Positions 42,760 to 52,300 of a DNA stretch of 64,000 nucleotides are shown piece by piece. The translations under genes and the position numbers were made by a program. Source of the stretch: Gemmatimonadaceae bacterium. Lineage in GTDB: Bacteria; Gemmatimonadota; Gemmatimonadetes; Gemmatimonadales; Gemmatimonadaceae. Under the pieces are notes generated by a model, which worked only from the letters and a program-made list of their open reading frames with translations, made no database searches and was not told where the DNA came from. The stretch is from contig JAIEMN010000023.1 of the NCBI GenBank assembly GCA_019752115.1, positions 119,101-183,100 of the forward strand. The letters run 5' to 3'. Every line of letters begins with the position of its first letter. Position 1 is the first letter of the stretch.

Positions 42760-43911
42760 ATGATCCTTGTTCCTTTGTCCCGCTCGCTGTCCGGCCGCCG
42801 CTCGCTGGCCGCGCTGGCGCTGTCGGCGCTCCCCGCCTGGCATGCGCTCCATGCGCAGACCGAACGTCGTACCGTGAGCGGCCGCGAGGTGGCGTTCTAC
42901 AACATCGCCGGCACCGTCCAGATCGCGCATGGTAGTGGCCGCGAGGTAGAGTTCGAGATCACCCGCCGCGGGCGCGACGCGAGCAAGCTGCGCATCGAGA
43001 CGGGCACCGTGCGCGGCAAGCCCACGTTGCGCGTGATCTACCCGGATGACGACATCGTGTATCGGGACTGGAATCGCGGCAGCGGGAGCAACCGCGACGA
43101 TGATCGCGGACGCGACCGTCGCTGGGGGCGAAACTGGGGCACCAGCAACACGTCGAGCTCCATCAACGACGATGGAACGTGGGGCGGCGAACGGGGATGG
43201 ACGGGGCGTCGCCGCGTGAAGGTGACGAGCAGCGGCAGTGGCCTCGAAGCGTGGGCGGACATTCGCGTGCTGGTGCCCGATGGGCAGGTGCTCGACGCCA
43301 ATCTGCTGGTGGGTGAACTGCGCGCGAGCGATGTAGACGCCGAGTTGCATCTCGATGTGGCGTCGGCGCGCGTCGTCACCGATCGCACGCGTGGGGTGCT
43401 GATCATCGATACCGGCTCGGGTGGCGTGGACGTGCGCGACGCGCGCGGCCCGCGGCTGAGCGTTGACGTGGGTTCGGGTGGCGTGGCGCTCGATGGCGTG
43501 CGCAGCGACGACTGCCGCATCGACACGGGCTCGGGGGGCATCACCGGCACGGGCGTCGCCTGCGGCCGCCTCACGGTCGATGTCGGATCGGGGAGCGTAC
43601 GGCTGGCCGATGCCAGCGGTGATGACATCAGCGTCGACGCCGGCAGCGGCGGCGTGGATCTCAGCCTGCGCTCGTCTCCGCGGAACGTGAGCATCGAGTC
43701 GGGATCGGGTCGAGTCACGGTGGCGCTGCCGAGCAACTACGACGGCAGTGTCGACGTCGAAACCGGGAGCGGCGGCATCTCCACCGACTTTGCGGTACGC
43801 ACGACGCGCGTCGAGCGGAACACACTGCGTGGGACGATCGGCGACGGTCGCGGTCGCTTGCGCATCGAGACCGGATCTGGTGGCGTCCGCTTGCGCCGCG
43901 CCGGCTCCTGA
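42760..43911 (+). CDS. Secreted DUF4097 beta-strand repeat protein
   Basis: The 383-residue product has a signal peptide (SLAALALSALPAWHALHAQT) and ends in a repeated motif of about 20 residues centred on D-x-GSGG (DTGSGGVDV, DVGSGGVAL, DTGSGGITG, DAGSGGVDL and others), which folds as a beta helix in the DUF4097 family. A charged Arg/Asp-rich insert lies near residues 105-125. Related proteins are envelope-associated adhesin-like factors. Its function is not known. Confidence 0.85.
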   Translation: MILVPLSRSLSGRRSLAALALSALPAWHALHAQTERRTVSGREVAFYNIAGTVQIAHGSGREVEFEITRRGRDASKLRIETGTVRGKPTLRVIYPDDDIVYRDWNRGSGSNRDDDRGRDRRWGRNWGTSNTSSSINDDGTWGGERGWTGRRRVKVTSSGSGLEAWADIRVLVPDGQVLDANLLVGELRASDVDAELHLDVASARVVTDRTRGVLIIDTGSGGVDVRDARGPRLSVDVGSGGVALDGVRSDDCRIDTGSGGITGTGVACGRLTVDVGSGSVRLADASGDDISVDAGSGGVDLSLRSSPRNVSIESGSGRVTVALPSNYDGSVDVETGSGGISTDFAVRTTRVERNTLRGTIGDGRGRLRIETGSGGVRLRRAGS

Positions 43912-43930
43912 CGCACTTTCGGTTGTCGGA

Positions 43931-43947
43931 CGATCCGCAACGGATCG
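43931..43947 (+). terminator. Hairpin after the DUF4097 gene
   Basis: CGATCCG (43931-43937) and CGGATCG (43941-43947) form a perfect 7-bp stem with loop CAA, 20 bp after the stop at 43911. There is no T-run. It may terminate the DUF4097 transcript on its own. Confidence 0.5.
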
Positions 43948-44030
43948 CCCATCCCGCTGTCACGTCGCCACGCGACCTCGCGATTCTGGTGCTTCGATGA
44001 TTCTGCTGCCGGTCTCACAGTCCAAGACTT

Positions 44031-44125
44031 TCGAAGCAGGCTCCGTGAGCTGGTAGCGACCTCCCGTCGCGCCGCGCAATCAGTGCCCCACCCTGCTTCG
44101 AGCATCGGTGGGGCGCTTCTTTTTT
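44031..44125 (+). terminator. Intrinsic terminator with a competing upstream stem before the MATE gene
   Basis: GCCCCACC (44085-44092) and GGTGGGGC (44107-44114), followed by GCTTC and six T (44120-44125), form an excellent intrinsic terminator. It ends 13 bp before the ATG at 44139. The loop sequence CCTGCTTCGA (44092-44101) is fully complementary to TCGAAGCAGG at 44031-44040. That stem would enclose the terminator's left arm and prevent the terminator from forming. This is an attenuator-like layout; a plain terminator for the upstream gene is the simple alternative. Confidence 0.65.
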
Positions 44126-44201
44126 CGTGAGAGCGGATATGAGCGGGATGACCGAAGCCTTGCAGGACACCACCGTGGCGCCACGTCCGTGGTAGCACGA
44201 T

Positions 44202-45566
44202 GTGCGCGACGCGCTGCGCGGGACGCCCCACGACTACACGAGCGGGTCCATCAGCCGGGCCATCGTGCTGCTGGCGATCCCGATGGTGCTGGAGATGCTC
44301 ATGGAGAGCCTCTTCGCGCTGTCGGATGTGTTCTTCGTGAGCCGGCTTGGGGCGAGCGCCGTCGCCACGGTGGGGCTCACCGAGTCGATGATGATCGTGG
44401 TGTACACCCTGGCGATGGGGCTGGCCATTGGCGGCAGCGCCATGGTCGCGCGACGTGTGGGCGAGAAGGATCCCGCGGCGGCGGCGCGGGCCGCGGCGCA
44501 GGCACTCATTTTGGGCGCCATCGCCTCGGCTGTGCTGGGGCTCACGGGCGCCCTCTTCGCGCCACAGCTCCTGCGGCTCATGGGCGCGGCGCCGGACGTC
44601 CTGGCCACCGGCACGACCTTTACCCGCGTCATGCTCGGCGGGAGCGGGACCGCCTTTCTGCTGTTCGTCGTGAATTCGGCGTTCCGCGGAGCCGGTGATG
44701 CGGCCGTGTCGATGCGCGTGCTCTGGCTCGCCAATGGCCTGAACATCGTGCTGGGGCCCATGCTGATCTTTGGCCTCGGTCCGTTCCCCGAGCTTGGCGT
44801 GACGGGCGCCGCGGTGGCGACCACGATCGGCCGCGGCATCGGCCTGCTCTTCGCGCTGCGCATCCTGACGCGCGGCGCGGGGCATCTGCGCGTGGCGCGG
44901 GAGCATCTGGTCGTGGAGCTCAGCACCATGCGTACGCTGCTGCGGCTCTCCGTGAATGCGACCTTTCAGGTGCTCGTGGGGAGCTTGAGCTGGATGGTGC
45001 TCATCCGGCTGATGGCAGGCTTCGGGAGCGCAGCGATGGCCGGCTACACGATTGCGGTGCGCATGGTGATGTTCTGCCTGCTGCCGGCGTGGGGGCTGGG
45101 GAACGCGGCCGCCACGATGGTCGGTCAGGCGCTCGGCGCACGCAATCCGGAACGCGCCAAGGCCGCCGTGTGGACGGCGGCCCGCTACAACGTGGCGTTT
45201 CTGGGCGCGGTGGGGGTGCTCTTCGTGGTGGCCACGACGCCCATCGTGGCGCTGTTTACGCATGACACGGCCGTGCATGATGTGGCGGTGCCCGGGCTTC
45301 GGTTGATGGCGTTCGGCTTCCCGCTGTACGCCTTCGGCATGGTGCTCACGCAGGCGTTCAACGGCGCGGGCGATACGCGCACTCCGACCCGCATCAACAT
45401 CGCCGTCTTCTGGATCTTCGAGTTGCCGCTGGCATGGGCCCTGGCGCACTACACCACGCTGGGGCCGCAGGGCGTGTTCGTGAGCGTGCTGTGCGCGTAC
45501 TCCCTGCTCGCCGGCGTGAGCGCGGTGGCGTTCCGTCGCGGACGGTGGCAAGGCACCGCGGTGTGA
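44202..45566 (+). CDS. MATE family efflux transporter (amber codon in the original leader?)
   Basis: The 454-residue protein has the 12-helix MATE pattern, with SRAIVLLAIPMVLEMLMESL as helix 1, FALSDVFFVSRLGASAVA, and FGFPLYAFGMVLTQAFNGAG in the second half. MATE proteins export drugs or metabolites using Na+ or H+. The GTG at 44202 is assumed to be the start. The same frame is open from an ATG at 44139 except for one TAG at 44193-44195, so an ancestral 63-bp longer N-terminus may have been cut by a nonsense change. All helices are intact. Confidence 0.88.
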   Translation: MRDALRGTPHDYTSGSISRAIVLLAIPMVLEMLMESLFALSDVFFVSRLGASAVATVGLTESMMIVVYTLAMGLAIGGSAMVARRVGEKDPAAAARAAAQALILGAIASAVLGLTGALFAPQLLRLMGAAPDVLATGTTFTRVMLGGSGTAFLLFVVNSAFRGAGDAAVSMRVLWLANGLNIVLGPMLIFGLGPFPELGVTGAAVATTIGRGIGLLFALRILTRGAGHLRVAREHLVVELSTMRTLLRLSVNATFQVLVGSLSWMVLIRLMAGFGSAAMAGYTIAVRMVMFCLLPAWGLGNAAATMVGQALGARNPERAKAAVWTAARYNVAFLGAVGVLFVVATTPIVALFTHDTAVHDVAVPGLRLMAFGFPLYAFGMVLTQAFNGAGDTRTPTRINIAVFWIFELPLAWALAHYTTLGPQGVFVSVLCAYSLLAGVSAVAFRRGRWQGTAV

Positions 45567-45569
45567 TCG

Positions 45570-45586
45570 CACCGCGAGGCGCGGTG
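45570..45586. terminator. Hairpin between convergent genes
   Basis: CACCGCG (45570-45576) and CGCGGTG (45580-45586) form a perfect stem with loop AGG inside the 26-bp gap between the MATE gene and the convergent lipoprotein gene. It could stop both transcripts. Confidence 0.6.
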
Positions 45587-45592
45587 ACGCGG

Positions 45593-46126
45593 TTACGGTG
45601 TGGTCAGCAGGTCGAGCAAGCGGCCGCGGAACCCGAACTCCCACGCGGTACCGTAGCGGATATCGGCCAGGCGGAAGCGCCCACCCTGGTTCACCACGAC
45701 CACGGTGTCCTTCCACTCCACCGGCGGCTTCTGCGTGTCGTTGGTGAATTGCACCACGACCAACGTCGTATCACCTCGGGCGACGGAGTCCTTCACCACC
45801 GACGCCGTGCGGCCCTCGAACAGGCTGCTGAAGATGTCCCCGTCGGCAAAGGGCGGCTTCTCGCCGGGCGCGCTCGTCTCGGCCGATTCTCTCATGGCAC
45901 GTGCACGATCGAGCGCGTGCGCGAGGGAATCGGCGAGGTAAGGCGTGAGGGCCGTCAGCTGCGCCGCATCGGGAACGCGGTGCACCCCTGCCGCGTCGAG
46001 CACGGCGTAGAACTGCGTGACCGCTTCGGTCGCGTTGGCGGCCGGCCGACCGCAGTCGGCAAGGCTCCCCGCTAGCGCCGCGGCGAGCACCGCCCGGCCA
46101 GCCAGTTGCACGATGCGCGGGCTCAT
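45593..46126 (-). CDS. Predicted lipoprotein of unknown function
   Basis: The 177-residue product starts at 46126, where its ATG overlaps the previous stop (ATGA). Its signal peptide ends in a lipobox (VLAAALAGSLADCGRP). The mature part, ATEAVTQFYAVLDAAGVHRV and later TTLVVVQFTNDTQKPPVEWK, resembles small DUF3828-like periplasmic domains. It is coupled to the membrane protein before it, so the two may work together. Confidence 0.6.
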   Translation of the reverse strand: MSPRIVQLAGRAVLAAALAGSLADCGRPAANATEAVTQFYAVLDAAGVHRVPDAAQLTALTPYLADSLAHALDRARAMRESAETSAPGEKPPFADGDIFSSLFEGRTASVVKDSVARGDTTLVVVQFTNDTQKPPVEWKDTVVVVNQGGRFRLADIRYGTAWEFGFRGRLLDLLTTP

Positions 46127-46542
46127 GCGGCGCGGGCTGCGCTCAGCCGCCGCGCCGGGCGCTGCTCGAGTTCCATCACGCGCAGCTGGCCGCCGATTGT
46201 CGCGTAGACCATGACGAGCACGATCGACAGGACGTGGAACCACGACGGGCGCAGGTCCCACTGGTGCATGCCGGCCCATGTGGTGGCGATCAGCCCCAGC
46301 ACGCCCAGCATGGTCGTGTGCACCCGTGGATGCGATGGCGCGAGCCGCGCGCACAGATAGCAGCCGCCGATCGCGTACAGCGCGACATAGGCCATCATGA
46401 GCAGCAGCACGGGCGCGCTCTGCGTGCCGCCGTTGGCGTCGTAGAGCGACGGCACGGCCACGTGCAGGGCGAGATCGGTGCCCAGCGTAAGTGCGGCGAT
46501 GAGGACGAACCCCGTCGCAATGGCGAACAGGCTGCGGCCCAT
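46123..46542 (-). CDS. Small integral membrane protein
   Basis: The 139-residue product has four hydrophobic helices: FAIATGFVLIAALTLGTDLA, LLLMMAYVALYAIGGCYL, TMLGVLGLIATTWAGMH and VLSIVLVMVYATIGGQLRVM. It lacks a recognised motif and is coupled to the lipoprotein behind it. Confidence 0.65.
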   Translation of the reverse strand: MGRSLFAIATGFVLIAALTLGTDLALHVAVPSLYDANGGTQSAPVLLLMMAYVALYAIGGCYLCARLAPSHPRVHTTMLGVLGLIATTWAGMHQWDLRPSWFHVLSIVLVMVYATIGGQLRVMELEQRPARRLSAARAA

Positions 46543-46623
46543 GGAGAGCTGGCGGGTGGGAACGGCAGGGGAGTGCCCCGACTATGCACTGCGTTCACGC
46601 ACTACACCAGAGCTCGCATGCAA

Positions 46624-47997
46624 TCATCGCGTGCGGCCTGGCGAGGCCGCCGCGAGCGGTTTGCGGCGTTCCGGCACCCGATCCGTGAGCGGGCGGGGCT
46701 GAAACGCTGGTTGGAAGCGACAGCCGGTCGCGGGCTGGAAGGCCGCGGCCACCTGCGGGCAGGACGCGGCCACCTCGCTCGCAGCGGGGCGCCGGCCGGT
46801 ATCCAGCCAGCGCTCGAGCGCCATCAGCGCGGTCACGTACGCGGCGTCCGTCAGATAACTGTGCTCCGCGTCGCTGGTGAAGAGCTGAAGCAGCCAGGTG
46901 CTGCGACCAGCGCGCGTCACCGTGTTGCGGAAGGTGTCCTCAAGTTCCACGAACGCCGTCGGGTCATCGATTGCGTGCATCGTGAGCGTGGGCACCTCGA
47001 GCGTGCCGCGCGGATCGGCGTCGGCGGCCAGACGGGCGACCGCCGAGCTGTCGGCCGTATAGCGGGCGACCTGCGTGTTGAGCGCCGCGCCCTTCACCGT
47101 GCCCGGATATGTGACGCCGACGGTAGAAAACGGATTGGCGCCGTTCGTGCGCTTCTGTACGATGTCCTGAAAGTGCCAGGTGCCCCAGTTGAGATGCGCG
47201 ATGAGCGTGCGCTCCGGCACCTTCACCGCCGTTAGAATCGTGGCGAGACGCTCAGCCTGTTGCGGCGTGCGCGCGCCGGCCGGCTGCCGTACTCCGGTGC
47301 ACGCATCCACGCGATCGGCGAGTTGTGCGCGCGTGAGCGTAGCGCCCGGCGGAAGCCCCATCCACAGCGGATACGCGGGCTCATCGGCGCGCGGATGATC
47401 GCCGCACACCGCCTGGTACACGACCCGCAGATCCATGCGGAAGTCGTAGGAGTACGTCGCCCCTCCCAAGACGCCGCTGGTGAGCAGCACGCCATCGAAC
47501 GCGCGACGGCCATCGGCGCCGGGGGCATTGAACTGCTCCGCCGCACGCGCCGCCACGCCGGCGCCCCATGATTGGCCGTGGAGCACCGTGCGTGTGGGGG
47601 CACCAAACTGGGCCACGAACAGATCGCGACTGCGACGCACATCGTCGGCCGCCGACAGTACCGCCACCCCGCCCTGATGGTACGACGACGCCACCATCGC
47701 ATAGCCGAGTGTGGGCCAGATGGCCCATCGCGTCACGTCATCGGCGGTGCGCTTGGCATCAGGCGCGCCGAGTTCGGGACCACCGTGCGCGTGCACCACG
47801 AGCTTGCGGTTCCACTGCGCCGGCATGACCACCCAGTAGTACGCGCCTGCACTGTCTTTGCCACTGTAACAGGCGGCCGACGAGGGGACGGCCGATGGAC
47901 ACGGCGTCGGGGTGGCCTGCGCAGACAACCGACCGGCCGCCGCGACGAGACCGACCGCAAGCGCAACGACACGGCGAACGACGGGGGGGCGAGGCAT
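46624..47997 (-). CDS. Secreted alpha/beta hydrolase
   Basis: The 457-residue product has a signal peptide (VVALAVGLVAAAGRLSAQAT). Its hydrolase core has an oxyanion segment VVHAHGGPELG, the nucleophile elbow TVLHGQSWGAG, an acid in MHAIDDPTAF and a His in AEHSYLTD. It could be an esterase or peptidase of the periplasm. It follows the second MATE gene by 9 bp on the same strand. Confidence 0.82.
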   Translation of the reverse strand: MPRPPVVRRVVALAVGLVAAAGRLSAQATPTPCPSAVPSSAACYSGKDSAGAYYWVVMPAQWNRKLVVHAHGGPELGAPDAKRTADDVTRWAIWPTLGYAMVASSYHQGGVAVLSAADDVRRSRDLFVAQFGAPTRTVLHGQSWGAGVAARAAEQFNAPGADGRRAFDGVLLTSGVLGGATYSYDFRMDLRVVYQAVCGDHPRADEPAYPLWMGLPPGATLTRAQLADRVDACTGVRQPAGARTPQQAERLATILTAVKVPERTLIAHLNWGTWHFQDIVQKRTNGANPFSTVGVTYPGTVKGAALNTQVARYTADSSAVARLAADADPRGTLEVPTLTMHAIDDPTAFVELEDTFRNTVTRAGRSTWLLQLFTSDAEHSYLTDAAYVTALMALERWLDTGRRPAASEVAASCPQVAAAFQPATGCRFQPAFQPRPLTDRVPERRKPLAAASPGRTR

Positions 47998-48006
47998 GCG
48001 ACCCGC

Positions 48007-49350
48007 TCAGGCAGTTATGGGCGCGCGCTGCTGCAACTCGCGCCGCAGCAACCAGAGCGTGAAGCCGGCCTGGAACGCCACGGTCACCACGGACAGCGTC
48101 CACACATGCATCAACTGAAATCCCGGCTGGCGCGCGAGCCAGAGCGCCGGAATGGCGTAGGTGAGGAGGCGTGTCGCGCTGCTGATGAGGGAGGGCACGG
48201 TATTGCCGAGCGCCTGGAACATGCCGCTGCAGGTGAAGAGCAGCCCCGACGCGACGAAGTTCCACGAGATCGTCTTGAGAAATGTCGCCGCGACAGCCAC
48301 CACCGGCGCTTCCTCGGTGAAGCCCTGCACGAACAACTCGGGGCGCCACTGACACACCAGCGTGAGCACGAACATCAGCCCACTGCCCATGATCGCGGCC
48401 CATTTGAACGTGTCGCGCACGCGTTGCATCTGGCGGGCGCCCATGTTCTGCCCGGCGAGTGGGGCCGCCGAGAACGAGATGGCCATCGCGGGGAGGAAGA
48501 TCGATTGCATCACGCGCGAGCCGATACCATAGCCGGCCTGTGCCGCCGAGCCGAAGTCGCGGATCACGAAGTAGCTCACCCCCGTCAGCACGAACATCAG
48601 GGCAAACTCGGCGCCCGGCGGAACGCCGATGCGCAGGATGCGCGCGATCACATCCGTCCGGAAGGTGAGCAGCTCCCGCTTGAACCCGACGTAGTGCTCA
48701 AGGCGGACGAAGTAGATGGACATCATGAGCACCGCGACCGCAATGGCGAGCGTGCTGGCGAGCCCGGCGCCAGCGACCCCCAGCGGCTTGCCCGTGCCCC
48801 ACCCGGCAATGAGTACCGGCGCGAGAATGATGTTCATCACGACCGTGAGGATCTGCACGAGCATCGTGGGCTTCACGATGCCGGTGCCGCGTAGCGCCGA
48901 TCCCATGCTCACGAGCGCGAACTGGAGCCCCAGCCCGGGCAGGTACCAGCGCAGATAACTCAACCCGTTGGCGCGCGTGGCCTCGTCGGCCCCAACGGCG
49001 CCCAAATAGACGGGGCTCAGCGCGAAGCCAGCGACCAGCACGAGCACGCCGCAGGCGAACGCCCAGATCGTGCTCTGATTGAAGACGAGATTGGCATCGG
49101 CCTGATCCTTTCGGCCGACGGCATTGGCGATAAGCGCCATCGTACCCACGCCGAGGACCTGCGTGACCGACATGACGATCATCTGCACGTTGCCGGCGGC
49201 ACTGACGCCGGCGACCGCTGCATCACCCAGGCGGGTGACGAACCACAGGTCCACCAGATAGTACATCGTCTGGAAGATCATGCCGGCCGCCATGGGCAGC
49301 GCGAGGCGCACGATATGGCGCGGGATGGAACCGGTGGTCATGTCACGCAT
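48007..49350 (-). CDS. MATE family efflux transporter
   Basis: The 447-residue protein has 12 predicted helices. Typical MATE segments are IVRLALPMAAGMIFQTMYYL, LVDLWFVTRLGDAAVAGVSA, and AISFSAAPLAGQNMGARQ at the start of the second half. The start may be 49350 (MRDMTTGSIPRH) or the ATG three codons on. It is only distantly like the first MATE, so the two are probably not recent duplicates. It is divergent from the sugar importer operon. Confidence 0.9.
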   Translation of the reverse strand: MRDMTTGSIPRHIVRLALPMAAGMIFQTMYYLVDLWFVTRLGDAAVAGVSAAGNVQMIVMSVTQVLGVGTMALIANAVGRKDQADANLVFNQSTIWAFACGVLVLVAGFALSPVYLGAVGADEATRANGLSYLRWYLPGLGLQFALVSMGSALRGTGIVKPTMLVQILTVVMNIILAPVLIAGWGTGKPLGVAGAGLASTLAIAVAVLMMSIYFVRLEHYVGFKRELLTFRTDVIARILRIGVPPGAEFALMFVLTGVSYFVIRDFGSAAQAGYGIGSRVMQSIFLPAMAISFSAAPLAGQNMGARQMQRVRDTFKWAAIMGSGLMFVLTLVCQWRPELFVQGFTEEAPVVAVAATFLKTISWNFVASGLLFTCSGMFQALGNTVPSLISSATRLLTYAIPALWLARQPGFQLMHVWTLSVVTVAFQAGFTLWLLRRELQQRAPITA

Positions 49351-49434
49351 GATCCAACGGTCGCCTCTCGGGGCGGGAGGCGCAACCGGCGCCCTGTTCT
49401 TGCCTCGGCGCGGCGCCCTCTGCTGATTACCGGC

Positions 49435-50433
49435 ATGCACGCCCTCCGCCTCCTTCCCGCGGCCCTGCTGCTGGCCACCGCCTGCGGCACGACATCCGAC
49501 AGCGGCCCGATCATCGGCCTGATCACCAAGACCGAGACCAATCCGTTCTTCGTGAAGATGAAGGAGGGCGCAGACGCTACCGCCAAGGCGAAAGGGGCCA
49601 CCCTGCTGGCCGGCGCCGGCCGCAACGACGGCGACAATGCCGGCCAGGTCACCGCGCTCGAGAATCAGGTCGCGGCGGGGGCCAAGGCTGTGCTCATCTC
49701 GGTGAGTGATGCCAAGGCCATCGTGCCGGCCATCCGCAAGGCGCGTGAGGCCGGTGTGCTCGTGATTGCCCTCGACAGCCCCACCGACCCGCTCGACGCC
49801 ACGGACGCGTTCTTTGGTACCGACAATTACAAGGCGGGCGAGTTGATCGGCGCCTATGCCAAGGCGCGCCTTGGCGGCGCGCCAGCGAAGATCGTGACCA
49901 TCGATCTCATCCCCGGCAATCCCACCGGGGCGCAGCGTCACAACGGTTTCCTGCAGGGCTTCGGCCTCGCCAGCTTCGATCGCTCGCACAACGATCTCGC
50001 CCAGCCACCGGAAGTGGTGTGCATGGGCGACGGCGTCGGCGATCAGGCCAAGGCGCAGACGGTCATGGAGAACTGCCTTCAGCAGCATCCGGAGGTCAAC
50101 GTGGTGTACACCATCAACGAGCCGAGCGGCGCCGGTGCGTGGAACGCGCTCAAGAAGGCGGGGCGCGAGAAGGACGTGCTCATCGTGAGCGTCGATGGTG
50201 GCTGCCGTGGCGTGCAGGACGTCGCCGAGGGGAAGCTGGCGGCCACGGCGCAGCAGTATCCGCTGCACATGGCCGAACTCGGCGTGGAGGCCGCGATGAC
50301 GTTCATCACGTCCGGCAAGAAGCCAAGTGGCTACACCGATACCGGCGTGGCACTGGTGGCGGCGACAGCGGCGGCGGGCGTGACCAGCCTCTCGCCAGCC
50401 GAAGGCGCACAGCGCTGCTGGGGCACCAAGTGA
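49435..50433 (+). CDS. Sugar ABC importer, substrate-binding lipoprotein
   Basis: The 332-residue product starts MHALRLLPAALLLATACGTT, a lipoprotein signal. The periplasmic-binding fold of the ribose/fructose class follows: IIGLITKTETNPFFVKMKEG, AGRNDGDNAGQVTALENQVA, LDSPTDPLDATDAFFGTDNY and NVVYTINEPSGAGAWNALKK. It delivers a sugar to the permease encoded next. The order binding protein, permease, ATPase and the short ATPase match the Frc-type fructose importers. Confidence 0.88.
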   Translation: MHALRLLPAALLLATACGTTSDSGPIIGLITKTETNPFFVKMKEGADATAKAKGATLLAGAGRNDGDNAGQVTALENQVAAGAKAVLISVSDAKAIVPAIRKAREAGVLVIALDSPTDPLDATDAFFGTDNYKAGELIGAYAKARLGGAPAKIVTIDLIPGNPTGAQRHNGFLQGFGLASFDRSHNDLAQPPEVVCMGDGVGDQAKAQTVMENCLQQHPEVNVVYTINEPSGAGAWNALKKAGREKDVLIVSVDGGCRGVQDVAEGKLAATAQQYPLHMAELGVEAAMTFITSGKKPSGYTDTGVALVAATAAAGVTSLSPAEGAQRCWGTK

Positions 50434-50443
50434 TCGGGGCCCG

Positions 50444-51387
50444 GTGAGCCGTCGTGCGCGACAGCTCGCCACGCTGGGGCCGGTGCTCGCACTCATCGCG
50501 GCATCGACTTTCTTCGCGCTCCAGTCGCCGCGCTTTCTGACGGGCGAGAACCTGTCGCTCATTCTCCAGCAGGTCATGGTGGTGGGGGTGCTCGCCATCG
50601 GTCAGACCTTGGTGATTCTCACGGCCGGTATCGATCTCTCCTGCGGCATGGTGATGGCGCTGGGCGGTGTCGTGATGGCACTGCTGGCAACGCGCGGCGG
50701 GCTCTCCCCTGCCCTCGCGATTGGCGCCGGCGTTGGTGTCACGACGGTCGCGGGGTTCCTGAACGGGCTGCTGATCACCCGCATCAAACTGCCGCCGTTC
50801 ATCGTCACGCTCGGGACGATGAACATTGCGTTCGCGCTGACGCAGCTCGTGTCCCATTCGCAGAGTGTGACGGACCTGCCCCCGCTGCTCACCCTGCTCG
50901 GCGACACCGTAAGTGTTGGACGCACCCCGGTGGCGTACGGGGTGATGGCGATGCTGGTGCTCTACGGGCTCGCGTGGTGGCTGCTGCGCGAAACAGCCGG
51001 TGGCCGCCACCTGTACGCCACGGGCAACGCGCCGGAAGCGGCGCGCCTCTCCGGCATTGCCACTGCTCGGGTCCTGCTTGCGGTATATACGCTCGCCGGC
51101 GCCTGCTACGGCGTGGCGGCGCTGCTCGGTGTGGCACGCACGGGCGTGGGTGATCCGCAGGCGGGGCAGACGGAGAATCTGGACACGGTCACGGCGGTCG
51201 TCCTTGGCGGCACCAGCCTGTTCGGTGGCCGCGGGGTGATCCTTGGCTCGCTGGTCGGCGCGCTGATCGTGGGGGTGTTCCGCAATGGCCTCACGCTCAT
51301 GGGTGTGTCGTCGGTGTACCAGATCCTGGTGACGGGTGTGTTGGTCATCCTCGCCGTTTCGCTCGACCAATCGGCGAGGCGCGCCCG

Positions 51388-51391
<4 letters not shown>
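50444..51391 (+). CDS. Sugar ABC importer, permease
   Basis: The 315-residue protein starts at GTG 50444 and has the RbsC/FrcC family pattern: NLSLILQQVMVVGVLAIGQT, LVILTAGIDLSCGMVMALGG, FIVTLGTMNIAFAL and VVLGGTSLFGGRGVILGSLV. It forms the membrane channel as a homodimer. It overlaps the ATPase gene by ATGA. Confidence 0.9.
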
Positions 51392-52143
<752 letters not shown>

Positions 52144-52157
52144 CGCTGGCAAGTTTT

Positions 52158-52279
52158 GTTTGAACTGATCACACAGAGCGCACAGAGCCATAGAGGTCAC
52201 TGTGGCGCGCGTCCGCCTGGGCCATAGCGAGGATCAGCAAGCGCCTCGGCTCTGTGTTCCCTGTGCGATCAGTTCCAAC
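52158..52279. repeat. Long inverted repeat between convergent genes (32-bp arms)
   Basis: Arms 52158-52189 and 52248-52279 are reverse complements with 5 mismatches in 32 bp; both contain the core CACAGAGCC or its complement. The centre is 58 bp. It lies between the sugar importer and the convergent flavoprotein gene. Confidence 0.8.
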
Positions 52280-52300
52280 AGCCTATCCATGGCACCGGCT

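Noticed and set aside
43912..44138. The non-coding region before the MATE gene as SRP RNA, 6S RNA or tmRNA
   Set aside because: No GGAA-loop SRP core, no 6S-like rod with a central bubble and no tRNA-like domain could be found.
48007..50598. A minus-strand frame extending the second MATE gene to 863 residues
   Set aside because: The extra part is antisense to the sugar-binding protein gene; the MATE protein starts normally near 49350.
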